Shown here: one piece after another, positions 8,428 through 15,629 of the stretch
Layout: every line of letters starts with the position of its first letter
Numbering within the stretch: position 1 is the stretch's first letter
Assembly: GCA_031399165.1 (NCBI GenBank)
Contig: JANNOO010000006.1
Location: forward strand, 1 to 64,000
Source of the DNA: JAKFWI01 sp031399165
Lineage (GTDB): Bacteria > Pseudomonadota > Alphaproteobacteria > Caulobacterales > Aquidulcibacteraceae
DNA: 64,000 bases
Direction: 5' to 3'
The notes under the pieces: model-generated
The model's input: only the letters and a program-made list of their open reading frames with translations
Database searches by the model: none
What the model was told of the DNA's origin: nothing
Made by a program: the position numbers and the translations under genes

Positions 8428-8685
8428 TTAGGCCCGGCGGCGCACGAGACCGATCAGGAACAGGAGCACGACAGCGCCGACCGTGGCCCCGATGAATGCG
8501 CCGATTACACCGCCGCCCGTGGCGATGCCAAGTTGGCCGAACAGCCAGCCGCCGACGATAGCGCCAACCATGCCGACAATGATGTTGCCGACGAGACCGA
8601 GGCCGTGACCGCGAACGATGACGCCGGCAAGCCAGCCCGCGACCGCGCCAATAATCAGCCACACCAGGAGAGTTTCGACGCTCAT
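8428..8685 (-). CDS. GlsB/YeaQ/YmgE family stress-response membrane protein
   Basis: An 85-residue protein with three predicted membrane helices and the repeated glycine pattern of the transglycosylase-associated/YeaQ-YmgE family: WLIIGAVAGWLAGVIVRG, GLVGNIIVGMVGAIVGGWLFG, GGGVIGAFIGATVGAVVLLFLIGLVRR. Members are small inner-membrane proteins often induced by envelope or general stress; their molecular role is not established. The frame continues upstream to a codon at 8730, but the ATG at 8685 (MSVETLLVWL) matches the family N-terminus, so I used it. It probably forms a transcription unit with the lipoprotein gene downstream (57 bases apart). Confidence 0.85.
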   Translation of the reverse strand: MSVETLLVWLIIGAVAGWLAGVIVRGHGLGLVGNIIVGMVGAIVGGWLFGQLGIATGGGVIGAFIGATVGAVVLLFLIGLVRRRA

Positions 8686-9022
8686 GATTCTATTTTCCAG
8701 GAATAGAACGGCGCATTTCGCCGCTTCCAAACCAACGCCGCGGCAAGGCGCCTGGTTCCATTGATCGAGGCGAGCGACTGCCTCACCCCGATTTTGCGTC
8801 GCCAGAGCAAGCGCAAAAACCGCATGGACAGGAGGCTAAATTGCTATATGCGCCGAAAACCCATGTTTTATGCAGTGTTTTGCACGGCGGGGCGCATTTT
8901 CCCGCTTGTTAAGCGGGTTTTGAGGGCGTAACGGCGAAACGCCTGAGTGGGAATCAACGCTTAAACCCTCTCATTACAAAAGAAACTGGCACCACCACAG
9001 AAACGGAACATCGGAGAATCCC
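8686..9022. other. 337-base intergenic region before the HU-like gene
   Basis: This region is divergent between the YeaQ-type gene and the HU-like gene. It contains a strong ribosome-site-like AGGAGG at 8830-8835 followed by very short open frames (TTG at 8841, 23 codons; ATG at 8848, 27 codons), and a hairpin with a T run at 8901-8920. The rest shows no recognisable feature except likely promoters for both flanking genes. Confidence 0.5.
8901..8920 (+). terminator. Hairpin with T run upstream of the HU-like gene
   Basis: CCCGCTT (8901-8907), GTT loop, AAGCGGG (8911-8917) followed by TTTTGAGG. It has intrinsic-terminator shape but follows no annotated plus-strand gene. It could end a short leader or small RNA, or act as an attenuator. 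Confidence 0.45.
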
Positions 9023-9412
9023 ATGGCCAAAGCGCCTGCGAAGAAAAAAGTCGCCAAGAAAGCCGCGCCGCGCAAGGCGTCGAAGGCAGCCCCTCCCGCG
9101 CGCAGCATCAAAGTCACCGCGCCGGCCGGCAAGGCGATCACACAAGGCGCGCTAATGCAGGTCGTGGCTGACCACGCCGAAATGAGCCGCGCCGAAGCCA
9201 AGCGTTTCGTCGAAACCTATATCGACGTTGTTCGCGCGCACGTGCTCAAGGGCGTGAAAGTAAAGCTGGGCGATCTCGGCACCGTCATGATCCGCGCCCG
9301 CAAAGCCCGCATGGGCCGCAATCCGCAAACCGGCGAGCCGGTGAAGATCAAGGCGTCCAAGCGTCTTGCCTTCCGCCAATCGTCGATGATGCGCGAAGCC
9401 GTCACGAAGTAA
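9023..9412 (+). CDS. HU/IHF-family DNA-binding protein with basic N-terminal tail
   Basis: A 129-residue nucleoid protein. Residues 1-30 are a Lys/Ala/Pro-rich tail (MAKAPAKKKVAKKAAPRKAS). Residues about 38-128 match the HU fold: an N-terminal helical pair (ITQGALMQVVADHAEMSRAEAKRFVETYIDVV), then the beta region GVKVKLGDLGTVMIRARKARMGRNPQTGEPVKIKA with the family RxGRNPQTGE arm that inserts in the minor groove, and KRLAFRQSSMMREAV. The basic tail is longer than in standard HU (about 90 residues) and recalls eukaryote-like histone H1 tails, adding a second DNA contact. GGAGAA lies just upstream of the ATG, and a strong terminator follows. Which HU/IHF subgroup it belongs to cannot be told by eye. 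Confidence 0.88.
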   Translation: MAKAPAKKKVAKKAAPRKASKAAPPARSIKVTAPAGKAITQGALMQVVADHAEMSRAEAKRFVETYIDVVRAHVLKGVKVKLGDLGTVMIRARKARMGRNPQTGEPVKIKASKRLAFRQSSMMREAVTK

Positions 9413-9434
9413 GAACATCAAGAAAACGCTAGCG

Positions 9435-9466
9435 AACGGCCCGCTTCGGCGGGCCGTTTTGCTTTT
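9435..9466 (+). terminator. Intrinsic terminator of the HU-like gene
   Basis: AACGGCCCGC (9435-9444), TTCG tetraloop, GCGGGCCGTT (9449-9458), then TTGCTTTT. A perfect 10-base stem with a T-rich tail. Confidence 0.9.
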
Positions 9467-9509
9467 GAGGGGCCCGCAGGCGTGCTAGAAGGCGCCGGGG
9501 GTGCAGGTC

Positions 9510-11027
9510 ATGATAGACGTTGTCGTCATTGCCGCCGAGGCGGATCAAACCTTGGCGCAGGAGCTTGCCAGCGCGCTCACGCGCGCGGGCGTGGAAGCGG
9601 CGGCGCAAATGCCCGGCGCGGCCATTCCGAAAACGGCTTTTGTCTTGTTCTGCCTCACCAATGCCGCGCCCGCCGATCGGGCGCTGGTGAAACTGGTTTG
9701 GCGCGAAGTGCCGATGAAGGAAGATCCGGCCGGCCGATTCCTGTTCGCCGTGTTCGATCCCGTCGCCGCCGCAAACGAAAATTTCGCGCCGTTCCTGAAG
9801 CGCCATTTCGCTGCCGCCGGCGATGAACCTGAGGCGTTCGCCGCGCACATCAACAAATATCGCGGCGAACTGGCGGCGCAGGTGAAAGCCGCCCAAGACG
9901 CGCATGAGCGCTACATGAAGGAAATTGCGTCGCGCCCGCCGCCGAGCGAGCGCGACGGCATCGGTTCGGGCAGAGCCGCAGATATTGGCGCAAGCGACGG
10001 GCCCATGGGCGTCGGCTCCGGGCGGCGCGTCGAAGGAGTCGGCACCGGGGCAAACCCCGAAGATGCGCGGCGTTCGGAATTTCTGGCCGAGATGTACCGC
10101 AAGCGCGCAGCAGCGCCTGCGCCGGGGACCGTCGTATTTCCGCGGCCAGAAACCGCCGCGCCGCCGCCCCTGCCCACGCCGCAACAACCAGCCAAGCTCG
10201 ACAAGATCGACGCGATCGCGTTCGCGCCCAAGAAGCTGCATCGTGGCACGCCAGAGCTGATACGCGTATCGATTTTTCAGCCGCGCGACCGCGGGCGCGT
10301 CGTCAAGGATGCAAAGCTGGCCGATCACAGGACGAAAACCGCCGGCACAATGAGGTTGGCTGAACTCTCACGCGGCGCAACCATTGGCGCCGTACTCGAA
10401 GTCCGCGGCGCTGAGGCCGGCGAGCATTATCTCTTCACGGAATGGCGCGGCGCGGCGATCAATTTTGATTTTTCGATCGAACCGTCCCGCGATCCAGACG
10501 TGGCGCAAGCGCTGGTCTCCATTCGTATCCTGGCCGATGGCGCGCAGATCGGCGCGATCACCTTCGTTCGCCCGCTTAAGCCACTGAGCAAAAAGCAAAA
10601 GAAGGAACAGGACGCGGGAGAGAAACTCCGCCGCGTCAGCCGCGCGTTCCTTTCCTATTCCAGCGACGACCGTACAACGGTTGGCCTGATCGCCAGCGCC
10701 TATCAGCGCGCGGGCATCCCCTGCTTCTTTGATCGCTCCAGCCTCACCTCCGGCGAGGAATGGAGTCCGCGCCTGCGCAAGGAAATTGAGCGCGCGGACC
10801 TGTTTCATCTGTGCTGGTCGAAACGGGCGGCGGCGTCCGAATGGGTGCAGCGCGAGGCCGAGCACGCCATGACCATCCGCCGCGCGCGCAAGCGGCCCGA
10901 GATCACCATCCAGATGCTCGACGGCCCGCCCTGGGCGCCGCATCCTCAGAGCCTCGATGCGCTGAATTTCGACGATTACGCCCGCGCCGCCATGGTGGGC
11001 TATCAGCGGGGCGACGCGTCCAGTTGA
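9510..11027 (+). CDS. TIR-domain protein
   Basis: A protein of about 505 residues ending in a TIR domain. Numbering is from the GTG at 9501; the ATG at 9510, my choice of start, is residue 4. Residues 380-495 read RAFLSYSSDD, then DRSSLTSGEEWSPRLRKEIERAD, then SEWVQREAEHA. This is the TIR order with the candidate NADase glutamate at about 452. Residues 5-120 are alpha/beta in character (DVVVIAAEADQTLAQELASAL) and may be a second, degenerate TIR-like domain. Residues 145-230 are a Gly/Pro-rich linker. Residues 235-360 look like a beta-sandwich of the sort found beside TIR domains in other bacterial proteins (inference). There is no membrane segment, and no nuclease, cyclase or SIR2 partner adjoins. 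Bacterial TIR proteins include NAD-cleaving defence effectors and signalling proteins; which applies here is open. Confidence 0.85.
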   Translation: MIDVVVIAAEADQTLAQELASALTRAGVEAAAQMPGAAIPKTAFVLFCLTNAAPADRALVKLVWREVPMKEDPAGRFLFAVFDPVAAANENFAPFLKRHFAAAGDEPEAFAAHINKYRGELAAQVKAAQDAHERYMKEIASRPPPSERDGIGSGRAADIGASDGPMGVGSGRRVEGVGTGANPEDARRSEFLAEMYRKRAAAPAPGTVVFPRPETAAPPPLPTPQQPAKLDKIDAIAFAPKKLHRGTPELIRVSIFQPRDRGRVVKDAKLADHRTKTAGTMRLAELSRGATIGAVLEVRGAEAGEHYLFTEWRGAAINFDFSIEPSRDPDVAQALVSIRILADGAQIGAITFVRPLKPLSKKQKKEQDAGEKLRRVSRAFLSYSSDDRTTVGLIASAYQRAGIPCFFDRSSLTSGEEWSPRLRKEIERADLFHLCWSKRAAASEWVQREAEHAMTIRRARKRPEITIQMLDGPPWAPHPQSLDALNFDDYARAAMVGYQRGDASS

Positions 11028-11058
11028 TCGCTGCGCCAAAGGCGTTCAAACAAACGCC

Positions 11059-11976
11059 ATGCATGGCGGCCCGCACCACCACCATCACGATAACGGCCAC
11101 GACGCGCAGCAGCGTGGCGGCGGCGGACGCTATACGATCGCCATCGCGCTAAACGCCGGCTTCGTACTGATCGAAACGATCGCTGGTTTCTGGGCCAATT
11201 CCACCGCCCTGCTCGCCGATGCGGGCCACAATCTTTCCGATGTGCTTGGCCTCGTGCTGGCGGGCGGCGCTGCATGGCTGGCGCGGCGCGCGCCGACGGA
11301 AAAGCGCACCTACGGTTTCGGCAAGGCCACCGTGCTCTCTGCGCTCGCCAATGCGCTGGTGCTGGTGCTGGCGTGCGGCGCGATCGCGTGGGAAGCGCTG
11401 CGCCGGTTTTCGGCGCCGGAGACGATCGAGCCAGGCATCGTCATGGGTGTGGCGGCGATCGGCGTGGTGCTGAACGGCGGCACGGCGCTTCTGTTCGCGC
11501 GCGAACGAAAGCACGATGTGAACGCGCGCGGCGCCTATCTGCACATGATGGCGGATGCGGGCGTTTCGCTGGGCGTCATTCTGGCCGGCCTGCTTGTGTG
11601 GCGTACGGGCTGGGGATGGGTCGATCCAGCGGCGAGCCTGGCGATCGTGGCGGTGATCTTGATCGGTTCATGGGATCTGATGCGCGAATCGCTCGATCTC
11701 ACGCTTGACGCGGCGCCGCGCGGCGTGGATGTGACCGCGGTGCGGGCGCACCTGGAACGCCTGCCGGGCGTAACCGCCGTACACGATTTGCACGTATGGG
11801 CGATGAGCGCGACGCAACCCTCCCTCACCGCGCACCTCGTTCGCCCTGAAGGCGCGGACGATGACTTCCTCGCACGCGCTAGCGCCGGCCTACGCGACAC
11901 GTTCGGAATCAGCCACGCCACCCTGCAGATCGAGCGCATGCCGCAGCTCGATTGCGATGATCACGCGCATCGCTGA
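11059..11976 (+). CDS. Cation diffusion facilitator (CzcD/ZitB-type metal exporter)
   Basis: A 305-residue inner-membrane antiporter that exports divalent metals (Zn, Co or Cd) in exchange for protons. The first 18 residues contain the metal-binding stretch HGGPHHHHHDNGHD. Six membrane helices follow, with the transport-site motifs DAGHNLSD in helix II and HMMADAGVS in helix V. The last 90 residues are the cytoplasmic CDF domain (VHDLHVWAMS, LTAHLV), and the tail CDDHAHR is also metal-binding in character. Its stop codon overlaps the start of the acetyltransferase by one base (TGATG), so the two are translationally coupled. Metal specificity cannot be told from sequence alone. Confidence 0.92.
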   Translation: MHGGPHHHHHDNGHDAQQRGGGGRYTIAIALNAGFVLIETIAGFWANSTALLADAGHNLSDVLGLVLAGGAAWLARRAPTEKRTYGFGKATVLSALANALVLVLACGAIAWEALRRFSAPETIEPGIVMGVAAIGVVLNGGTALLFARERKHDVNARGAYLHMMADAGVSLGVILAGLLVWRTGWGWVDPAASLAIVAVILIGSWDLMRESLDLTLDAAPRGVDVTAVRAHLERLPGVTAVHDLHVWAMSATQPSLTAHLVRPEGADDDFLARASAGLRDTFGISHATLQIERMPQLDCDDHAHR

Positions 11977-12545
11977 TGGCCGCGCCGCGCGAACCACTGC
12001 CCGTGGTGCTGCGCCCCTGCTTCGAGCAGGATTTGCAGAGCGTACAATTCATCTATGCCCATCACGTGTTGCACGGCGCGGCGAGCTTCGAACTGGAGCC
12101 GCCCAGCCTCAATGAAATGCGTGCGCGCTGGACCAAAATCGTCGCCGCTGGCTGGCCGTTCCTGGCGGCCGTTCCGCAAACCGATCCGACGCGCGTCGTC
12201 GGCTATGCTTACGCGGCGCAATTTAATCCGCGCCCGGCTTATGCTCACACGTTTGAGGATTCGGTCTATGTCGCGCCCGGGGCGGCGGGGCGCGGCGTGG
12301 GCACGGCTTTGCTCTGCGGATTGCTTTCGCAATTGCAGCATCCAACTGACGTGCGGCAGGTCGTGGCGCTGATCGGCGACAGCGCCAACACCGCCTCCAT
12401 CGCCTTGCATAAAAGGACTTTATTCGAACAAGTGGGCGTGTTGCGGAAGGTCGGACGGAAGTTCGCGCGCGACATCGATGTGGTTGTGATGCAACGCAGC
12501 ATTGCTTCCGCCGCCGAGGCGGCTGGTTCCGCTGGCGCATCCTAA
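11976..12545 (+). CDS. GNAT N-acetyltransferase, phosphinothricin-acetyltransferase-like
   Basis: A 189-residue GNAT enzyme that transfers an acetyl group from acetyl-CoA to a small amine. It begins with VVLRPCFEQDLQSVQFIYAHHVLHGAASFELEPPS, the typical N-terminus of the Bar/Pat/YncA subfamily. It continues with the conserved VGYAYAAQFNPRPAYAHTFEDSVYV block and the acetyl-CoA-binding pyrophosphate loop AAGRGVGTALL. The motif near residue 135 (IGDSANTASIALHKR) fits the SN.ASI.LH pattern of the family, which usually continues into F...G; here FEQVGVLRKVGRKF. Coupled to the metal exporter by TGATG. The natural substrate may be methionine derivatives or another amine; herbicide resistance should not be assumed. 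Confidence 0.88.
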   Translation: MAAPREPLPVVLRPCFEQDLQSVQFIYAHHVLHGAASFELEPPSLNEMRARWTKIVAAGWPFLAAVPQTDPTRVVGYAYAAQFNPRPAYAHTFEDSVYVAPGAAGRGVGTALLCGLLSQLQHPTDVRQVVALIGDSANTASIALHKRTLFEQVGVLRKVGRKFARDIDVVVMQRSIASAAEAAGSAGAS

Positions 12546-12585
12546 TCTTTCGGTTAAGGTTCTTGGAACTTTTAGGGGGAATTCC

Positions 12586-12599
12586 GCGTAAACTTACGC
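12586..12599. promoter_or_regulatory. Palindrome GCGTAA-AC-TTACGC
   Basis: A perfect 6-base inverted repeat with a 2-base centre. It lies upstream of the secreted-protein gene whose chosen start is at 12681 and could be an operator. No regulator is known. Confidence 0.3.
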
Positions 12600-12680
12600 A
12601 TGCGGGCGGTCTATCGCGGTCCAAGCGTTAAGGTTGCAGTAAGGAATCAGGAAGAACTTCGTCCGTGGAGGCCGCGGACG

Positions 12681-13415
12681 GTGTCTGGATGGGGCTTTAG
12701 GATGGTCGGACTTGCTCTGGGCCTAATGGCGATCGCGAGCGGCGCCGTGGTTGGCGAAGCTGCGGGCGATACGAAAATCACCAATCCTTCGCTGGCGATG
12801 GCGATGCAGCTCGAACCTGTGGTCATCCAAGCCAATCACGCCACGACGCGGCGCACGACCTTTTCTCAGGTCAGCAATGAAGCCCTCTCCGGCATTACCG
12901 TTGAAGTGGTCCAGGCCCCTCAACGAACCATGGACGGCTTTGGCTTTAACGCAGAACTACGAGAAAGCCGGGCCCCGAATATGGAAGTTCAGTTCGCCAC
13001 CTCGACGCGCTTCAATGTCGATGTGGGCGTGGCCCACCGCCAAACCAGTGTGCAGACCGCCGGCCAGCTCATGGAAGGGCGCGGCGCGGAAGTCCGCCTG
13101 GGCCAGAACCTGGACCGGCTTGCGCCTGAGTTTGAAGCGCCCGATCCCAGCCGCGCGGCGTGGTATTTCTTCGCCGCAACTGACGGCCGCGCCCTAACCT
13201 GGACGCCCAATAGCGATCCCAGCGATCCCAACCGCAACCTGCGAGTCCAGGACCGCGCCGAGATCGGGGATGTGCAGGCCGGCCTTACCATGCAGAAAAA
13301 AGGCGTTCAGGCATCCCTGGCCGTGGTCCAGCGGACTGTAAAGACCCAGGTTGGTCCCTGGAAGAAGTCCGCCGACGAGAGCTTTGCCGGCTTGACGCTT
13401 ACCTGGAAGCGCTAG
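12681..13415 (+). CDS. Exported protein of unknown function
   Basis: I do not recognise this family. The open frame reaches an ATG at 12600, but that start would put 34 mostly hydrophilic residues before the signal peptide. The GTG at 12681 has GGAGG at 12667-12671, nine bases upstream, and yields MSGWGFRMVGLALGLMAIAS, a classic signal sequence; I therefore used it (244 residues). The mature part has alternating hydrophobic/polar stretches (MEVQFATSTRFNVDVGVAHRQ, ADGRALTWTP-like turns, VQAGLTMQKKGVQASLAVVQR) and ends in LTLTWKR, a terminal aromatic/beta pattern compatible with an outer-membrane or periplasmic beta-structure. This is inference. It lies upstream of nrdB with no evident link. 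Confidence 0.65.
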   Translation: MSGWGFRMVGLALGLMAIASGAVVGEAAGDTKITNPSLAMAMQLEPVVIQANHATTRRTTFSQVSNEALSGITVEVVQAPQRTMDGFGFNAELRESRAPNMEVQFATSTRFNVDVGVAHRQTSVQTAGQLMEGRGAEVRLGQNLDRLAPEFEAPDPSRAAWYFFAATDGRALTWTPNSDPSDPNRNLRVQDRAEIGDVQAGLTMQKKGVQASLAVVQRTVKTQVGPWKKSADESFAGLTLTWKR

Positions 13416-13545
13416 GCGTGGAACCCACTGCGCGCCGCTTGTGAGCGGCGCAGGCGAAAGCCTTAACATTCTGGCAATGCGACGCTATGTTTAGTGGCTG
13501 ATAACGGCGCTACCCCAACATCTTGGGTGGCCTGCGGAGACCACG

Positions 13546-14586
13546 ATGTCCAATAGCGTGCATAGCGGCAACGTTTCGGGGCTTTTGATCCCATCCCGCG
13601 CCTATAAGCCGTTCCGCTACCCGTGGGCCTACGATTTCTGGAAGCGCCAGCAGCAGATCCACTGGCTGCCGGAAGAAGTGCCGCTCGGCGAAGACTGCAA
13701 GGATTGGGCGACGCGCCTGACCGACAACGAGCGCAATCTGCTGACGCAGATTTTCCGCTTCTTCACGCAATCGGACGTGGAGGTGAACGACAATTACATG
13801 GAGCGCTACGCGCGCGTGTTCAAACCGACCGAGATCAAAATGATGCTCTCGGCGTTTTCAAACATGGAGACGGTGCACATCGCCGCCTACGCGCTGCTGC
13901 TGGAAACCATCGGCATGCCGGAGAGCGAATTCGGCGCGTTCATGGAATTCCAGGCCATGCGCGACAAGCACGATTACATGCACAAATTCGGCGTGGACTC
14001 CGACGCCGATATCGCCCGTACAGTGGCGATGTTCGGCGCCTTCACCGAAGGGCTGCAGCTGTTCGCGTCGTTCGCGATGCTGATGAACTTCCCGCGCTTC
14101 AACAAGATGAAGGGCATGGGGCAGATCGTGAGCTGGAGCGTGCGCGACGAAAGCCTGCACTGCGAAGGCATGATCAAACTCTATCATGCGTTCCGCAAAG
14201 AGACCGGCGTGGTGACTAAGGCCGTGGCGGACGACATCGTCGATATGTGCAAGACGGTGGTGAACCTGGAAGACAAGTTCATCGATCTCGCGTTCGAGCT
14301 TGGCCCGGTGCAGGGCATGACCCCGGAAGACATCAAGAAATACATCCGCTACATCGCCGATTGGCGCTTGGGGCAGCTGGAATTGCCCAAGGTATATGGC
14401 GTTTCCGAGCACCCCCTGCCGTGGCTGACGTCAATCTTGAACGGCGTTGAACACGCCAACTTCTTTGAGGCGCGCGCGACCGAATATTCAAAGGGCGCGA
14501 GCAAGGGCGAATGGCATGGCGCCGAAGGCGTATGGTCCAACTTCGACAAATTGCTCGAAAAGCGCACCGCTGGCGGCGCGCAATAA
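13546..14586 (+). CDS. nrdB: Class Ia ribonucleotide reductase, beta subunit
   Basis: The 346-residue radical-generating subunit that partners NrdA. Diiron ligands are visible with the expected spacing: Asp77 (QSDVEVND), Glu108 and His111 (METVHIAAY), Glu168 (FTEGLQ), Glu202 and His205 (DESLHCEG). The radical tyrosine Tyr115 sits four residues after His111, as Tyr122 does in the E. coli enzyme, so this is the tyrosyl-radical class Ia/b type rather than class Ic. It is shorter than the E. coli protein, chiefly between the second and third ligand helices, as in the short beta subunits of many alphaproteobacteria. Its gene lies 6.5 kb from nrdA with unrelated genes between. A CCCAA-CATC-TTGGG inverted repeat at 13514-13527 lies upstream but is not a good NrdR box. 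Confidence 0.95.
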   Translation: MSNSVHSGNVSGLLIPSRAYKPFRYPWAYDFWKRQQQIHWLPEEVPLGEDCKDWATRLTDNERNLLTQIFRFFTQSDVEVNDNYMERYARVFKPTEIKMMLSAFSNMETVHIAAYALLLETIGMPESEFGAFMEFQAMRDKHDYMHKFGVDSDADIARTVAMFGAFTEGLQLFASFAMLMNFPRFNKMKGMGQIVSWSVRDESLHCEGMIKLYHAFRKETGVVTKAVADDIVDMCKTVVNLEDKFIDLAFELGPVQGMTPEDIKKYIRYIADWRLGQLELPKVYGVSEHPLPWLTSILNGVEHANFFEARATEYSKGASKGEWHGAEGVWSNFDKLLEKRTAGGAQ

Positions 14587-14606
14587 GCTCGCCATCAAAC
14601 GCCGCG

Positions 14607-14637
14607 AAAAAGAAATGGCCGCGAGAGCGGCCATTTC
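14607..14637. terminator. Bidirectional terminator between nrdB and the pilus gene
   Basis: GAAATGGCCGC (14612-14622), GAGA loop, GCGGCCATTTC (14627-14637), a perfect 11-base stem. On the minus strand it is followed by TTTTTCGCGG, so it best serves the convergent pilus gene; on the plus strand the stem's own TTTC is all that follows. Confidence 0.8.
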
Positions 14638-14665
14638 TGCATCTACAAAATAGACGTGTCCGGCG

Positions 14666-15142
14666 CTACTTGCCGCCGGCTCCGGCGCGCGAGGCGTGCG
14701 CGGAAATCTGTCCCTGGACTTCGTTGAACACCTCGGCATCGTCCGAAATGTCGGGCGTCTTGCGGCAAAGCGGGTTGCAGCTCTGGCGCACAGTGGTCAG
14801 CCCGCGCGTGACGGTGACGACGCCGCTGGTGCTTTCATCGCCCGTGACAGTGATAATGCCTTCGTAAATCGGCCGGCCGCCTTCGCCGACAATAATGAGA
14901 TTAGTCGTGCCGTAAGCCTTGCCCGTCACGAACAGCAGCCTGTCGCTTTGAAGCGTCACGCCAATGATCGAGGGATTGCCGACCACGACGCCGGCCGCCG
15001 CGGCCTTGAGCGCCAGCGGACGGGCCTGATCGAGCGGAACCTGAAGTGGCGTTGCGGAAAGCGCCGGCGCGGCGGCAGCCAAAACCAGACCAAACGCGCA
15101 AGCGCCAAACGCCGCCCGCATGCTCGCGCCAATCTTCGTCAT
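14666..15142 (-). CDS. Pilus assembly protein with secretin N-terminal (CpaC-N-like) domain
   Basis: A 158-residue exported protein consisting of little more than the domain found at the N-terminus of Flp-pilus secretins. A signal peptide (residues 1-29, ending in ALSA) is followed by PLDQARPLALKAAAAGVVVGNPSIIGVTLQSDRLLFVTGKAYGTTNLIIVGEGG, which parallels CpaC residues that read VDLPTDARDVLLSNPEIADSVVRTTRRVFILGRKVGQTNAFFFD. The C-terminal 50 residues contain two cysteines (SCNPLC) that may form a disulfide. It is divergently transcribed from pilA, so the two share the intervening 287 bases. A role as a periplasmic accessory of the Tad secretin is inferred; no catalytic function is expected. 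Confidence 0.82.
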   Translation of the reverse strand: MTKIGASMRAAFGACAFGLVLAAAAPALSATPLQVPLDQARPLALKAAAAGVVVGNPSIIGVTLQSDRLLFVTGKAYGTTNLIIVGEGGRPIYEGIITVTGDESTSGVVTVTRGLTTVRQSCNPLCRKTPDISDDAEVFNEVQGQISAHASRAGAGGK

Positions 15143-15260
15143 GATTTTCTCCGCTTCGCTGAAAAAGCGATACGGCCAAAACGGTAAACAAAGCCCTAAA
15201 ACATAGATTTAGGTGTTCGAAACGTTTGACCGCTAAATGTTGTGGAGTTGGCCCATTAGC

Positions 15261-15283
15261 GGCGCAAGTAGTTAACTTGCGCC
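15261..15283. promoter_or_regulatory. Inverted repeat upstream of pilA, candidate activator site
   Basis: GGCGCAAGT (15261-15269), spacer AGTTA, ACTTGCGCC (15275-15283): perfect 9-base arms. Its centre is about 90 bases before the expected pilA start site, where enhancer sites for NtrC-type activators of sigma-54 promoters usually lie. It could also serve the divergent gene. Confidence 0.45.
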
Positions 15284-15335
15284 AATAACAATATTGTCGA
15301 AAACTAGGCCTTCTTAAAACTGTTCTTTAATTCTA

Positions 15336-15352
15336 CTGGGCTATTCCTTGCA
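15336..15352 (+). promoter_or_regulatory. Sigma-54 (-24/-12) promoter of pilA
   Basis: CTGGGCTATTCCTTGCA has the invariant GG and GC separated by exactly 10 bases, matching YTGG-N8-TTGCW. Start would be near 15363, giving a leader of about 67 bases before the pilA ATG. In Caulobacter crescentus pilA is reported to need sigma-54, which supports the call. Confidence 0.65.
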
Positions 15353-15429
15353 CATGTTCGGTGAGGGTCGTCGGGTGTGGCGATCATCTGAACTTCGGGT
15401 CGAACACCCGACACACAAGGGAGACTAGA

Positions 15430-15591
15430 ATGTCCAAACTTTTGAAGAAAATTCGTGACAACAAGTCGGGCGCCACGGCCATCGAATACGGCCTGATCGC
15501 CGCTCTGATCGCGGTTGTGATCATCACCGCTGTGACCAACCTCGGCACCGAGATGAGCACGAACTTCAACACGATCAAAAACGCGATGTAA
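15430..15591 (+). CDS. pilA: Flp-type major pilin
   Basis: A 53-residue prepilin for the Tad/Flp pilus. The leader MSKLLKKIRDNKSG is followed by the processing site G|ATAIEY with the conserved Glu at position 5 and the neighbouring Tyr, then one hydrophobic helix (GLIAALIAVVIITAVTNLG) and a short C-terminal tail. An upstream in-frame codon at 15361 exists, but the ATG at 15430 is preceded by AGGGAG at the right distance and gives the normal Flp length. A sigma-54-type promoter and a downstream terminator make it a monocistronic, potentially highly expressed unit at the head of the locus. The adjacent CpaA is the expected processing peptidase. Confidence 0.95.
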   Translation: MSKLLKKIRDNKSGATAIEYGLIAALIAVVIITAVTNLGTEMSTNFNTIKNAM

Positions 15592-15629
15592 CAAGACGCG
15601 CCGGCCTTCGGGCTAGGCTGCGCTGCGAG

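Noticed and set aside
15313..15330. CtrA site TTAA-N9-TTAA before pilA
   Set aside because: The spacing is 9 instead of 7, so it does not fit the consensus.
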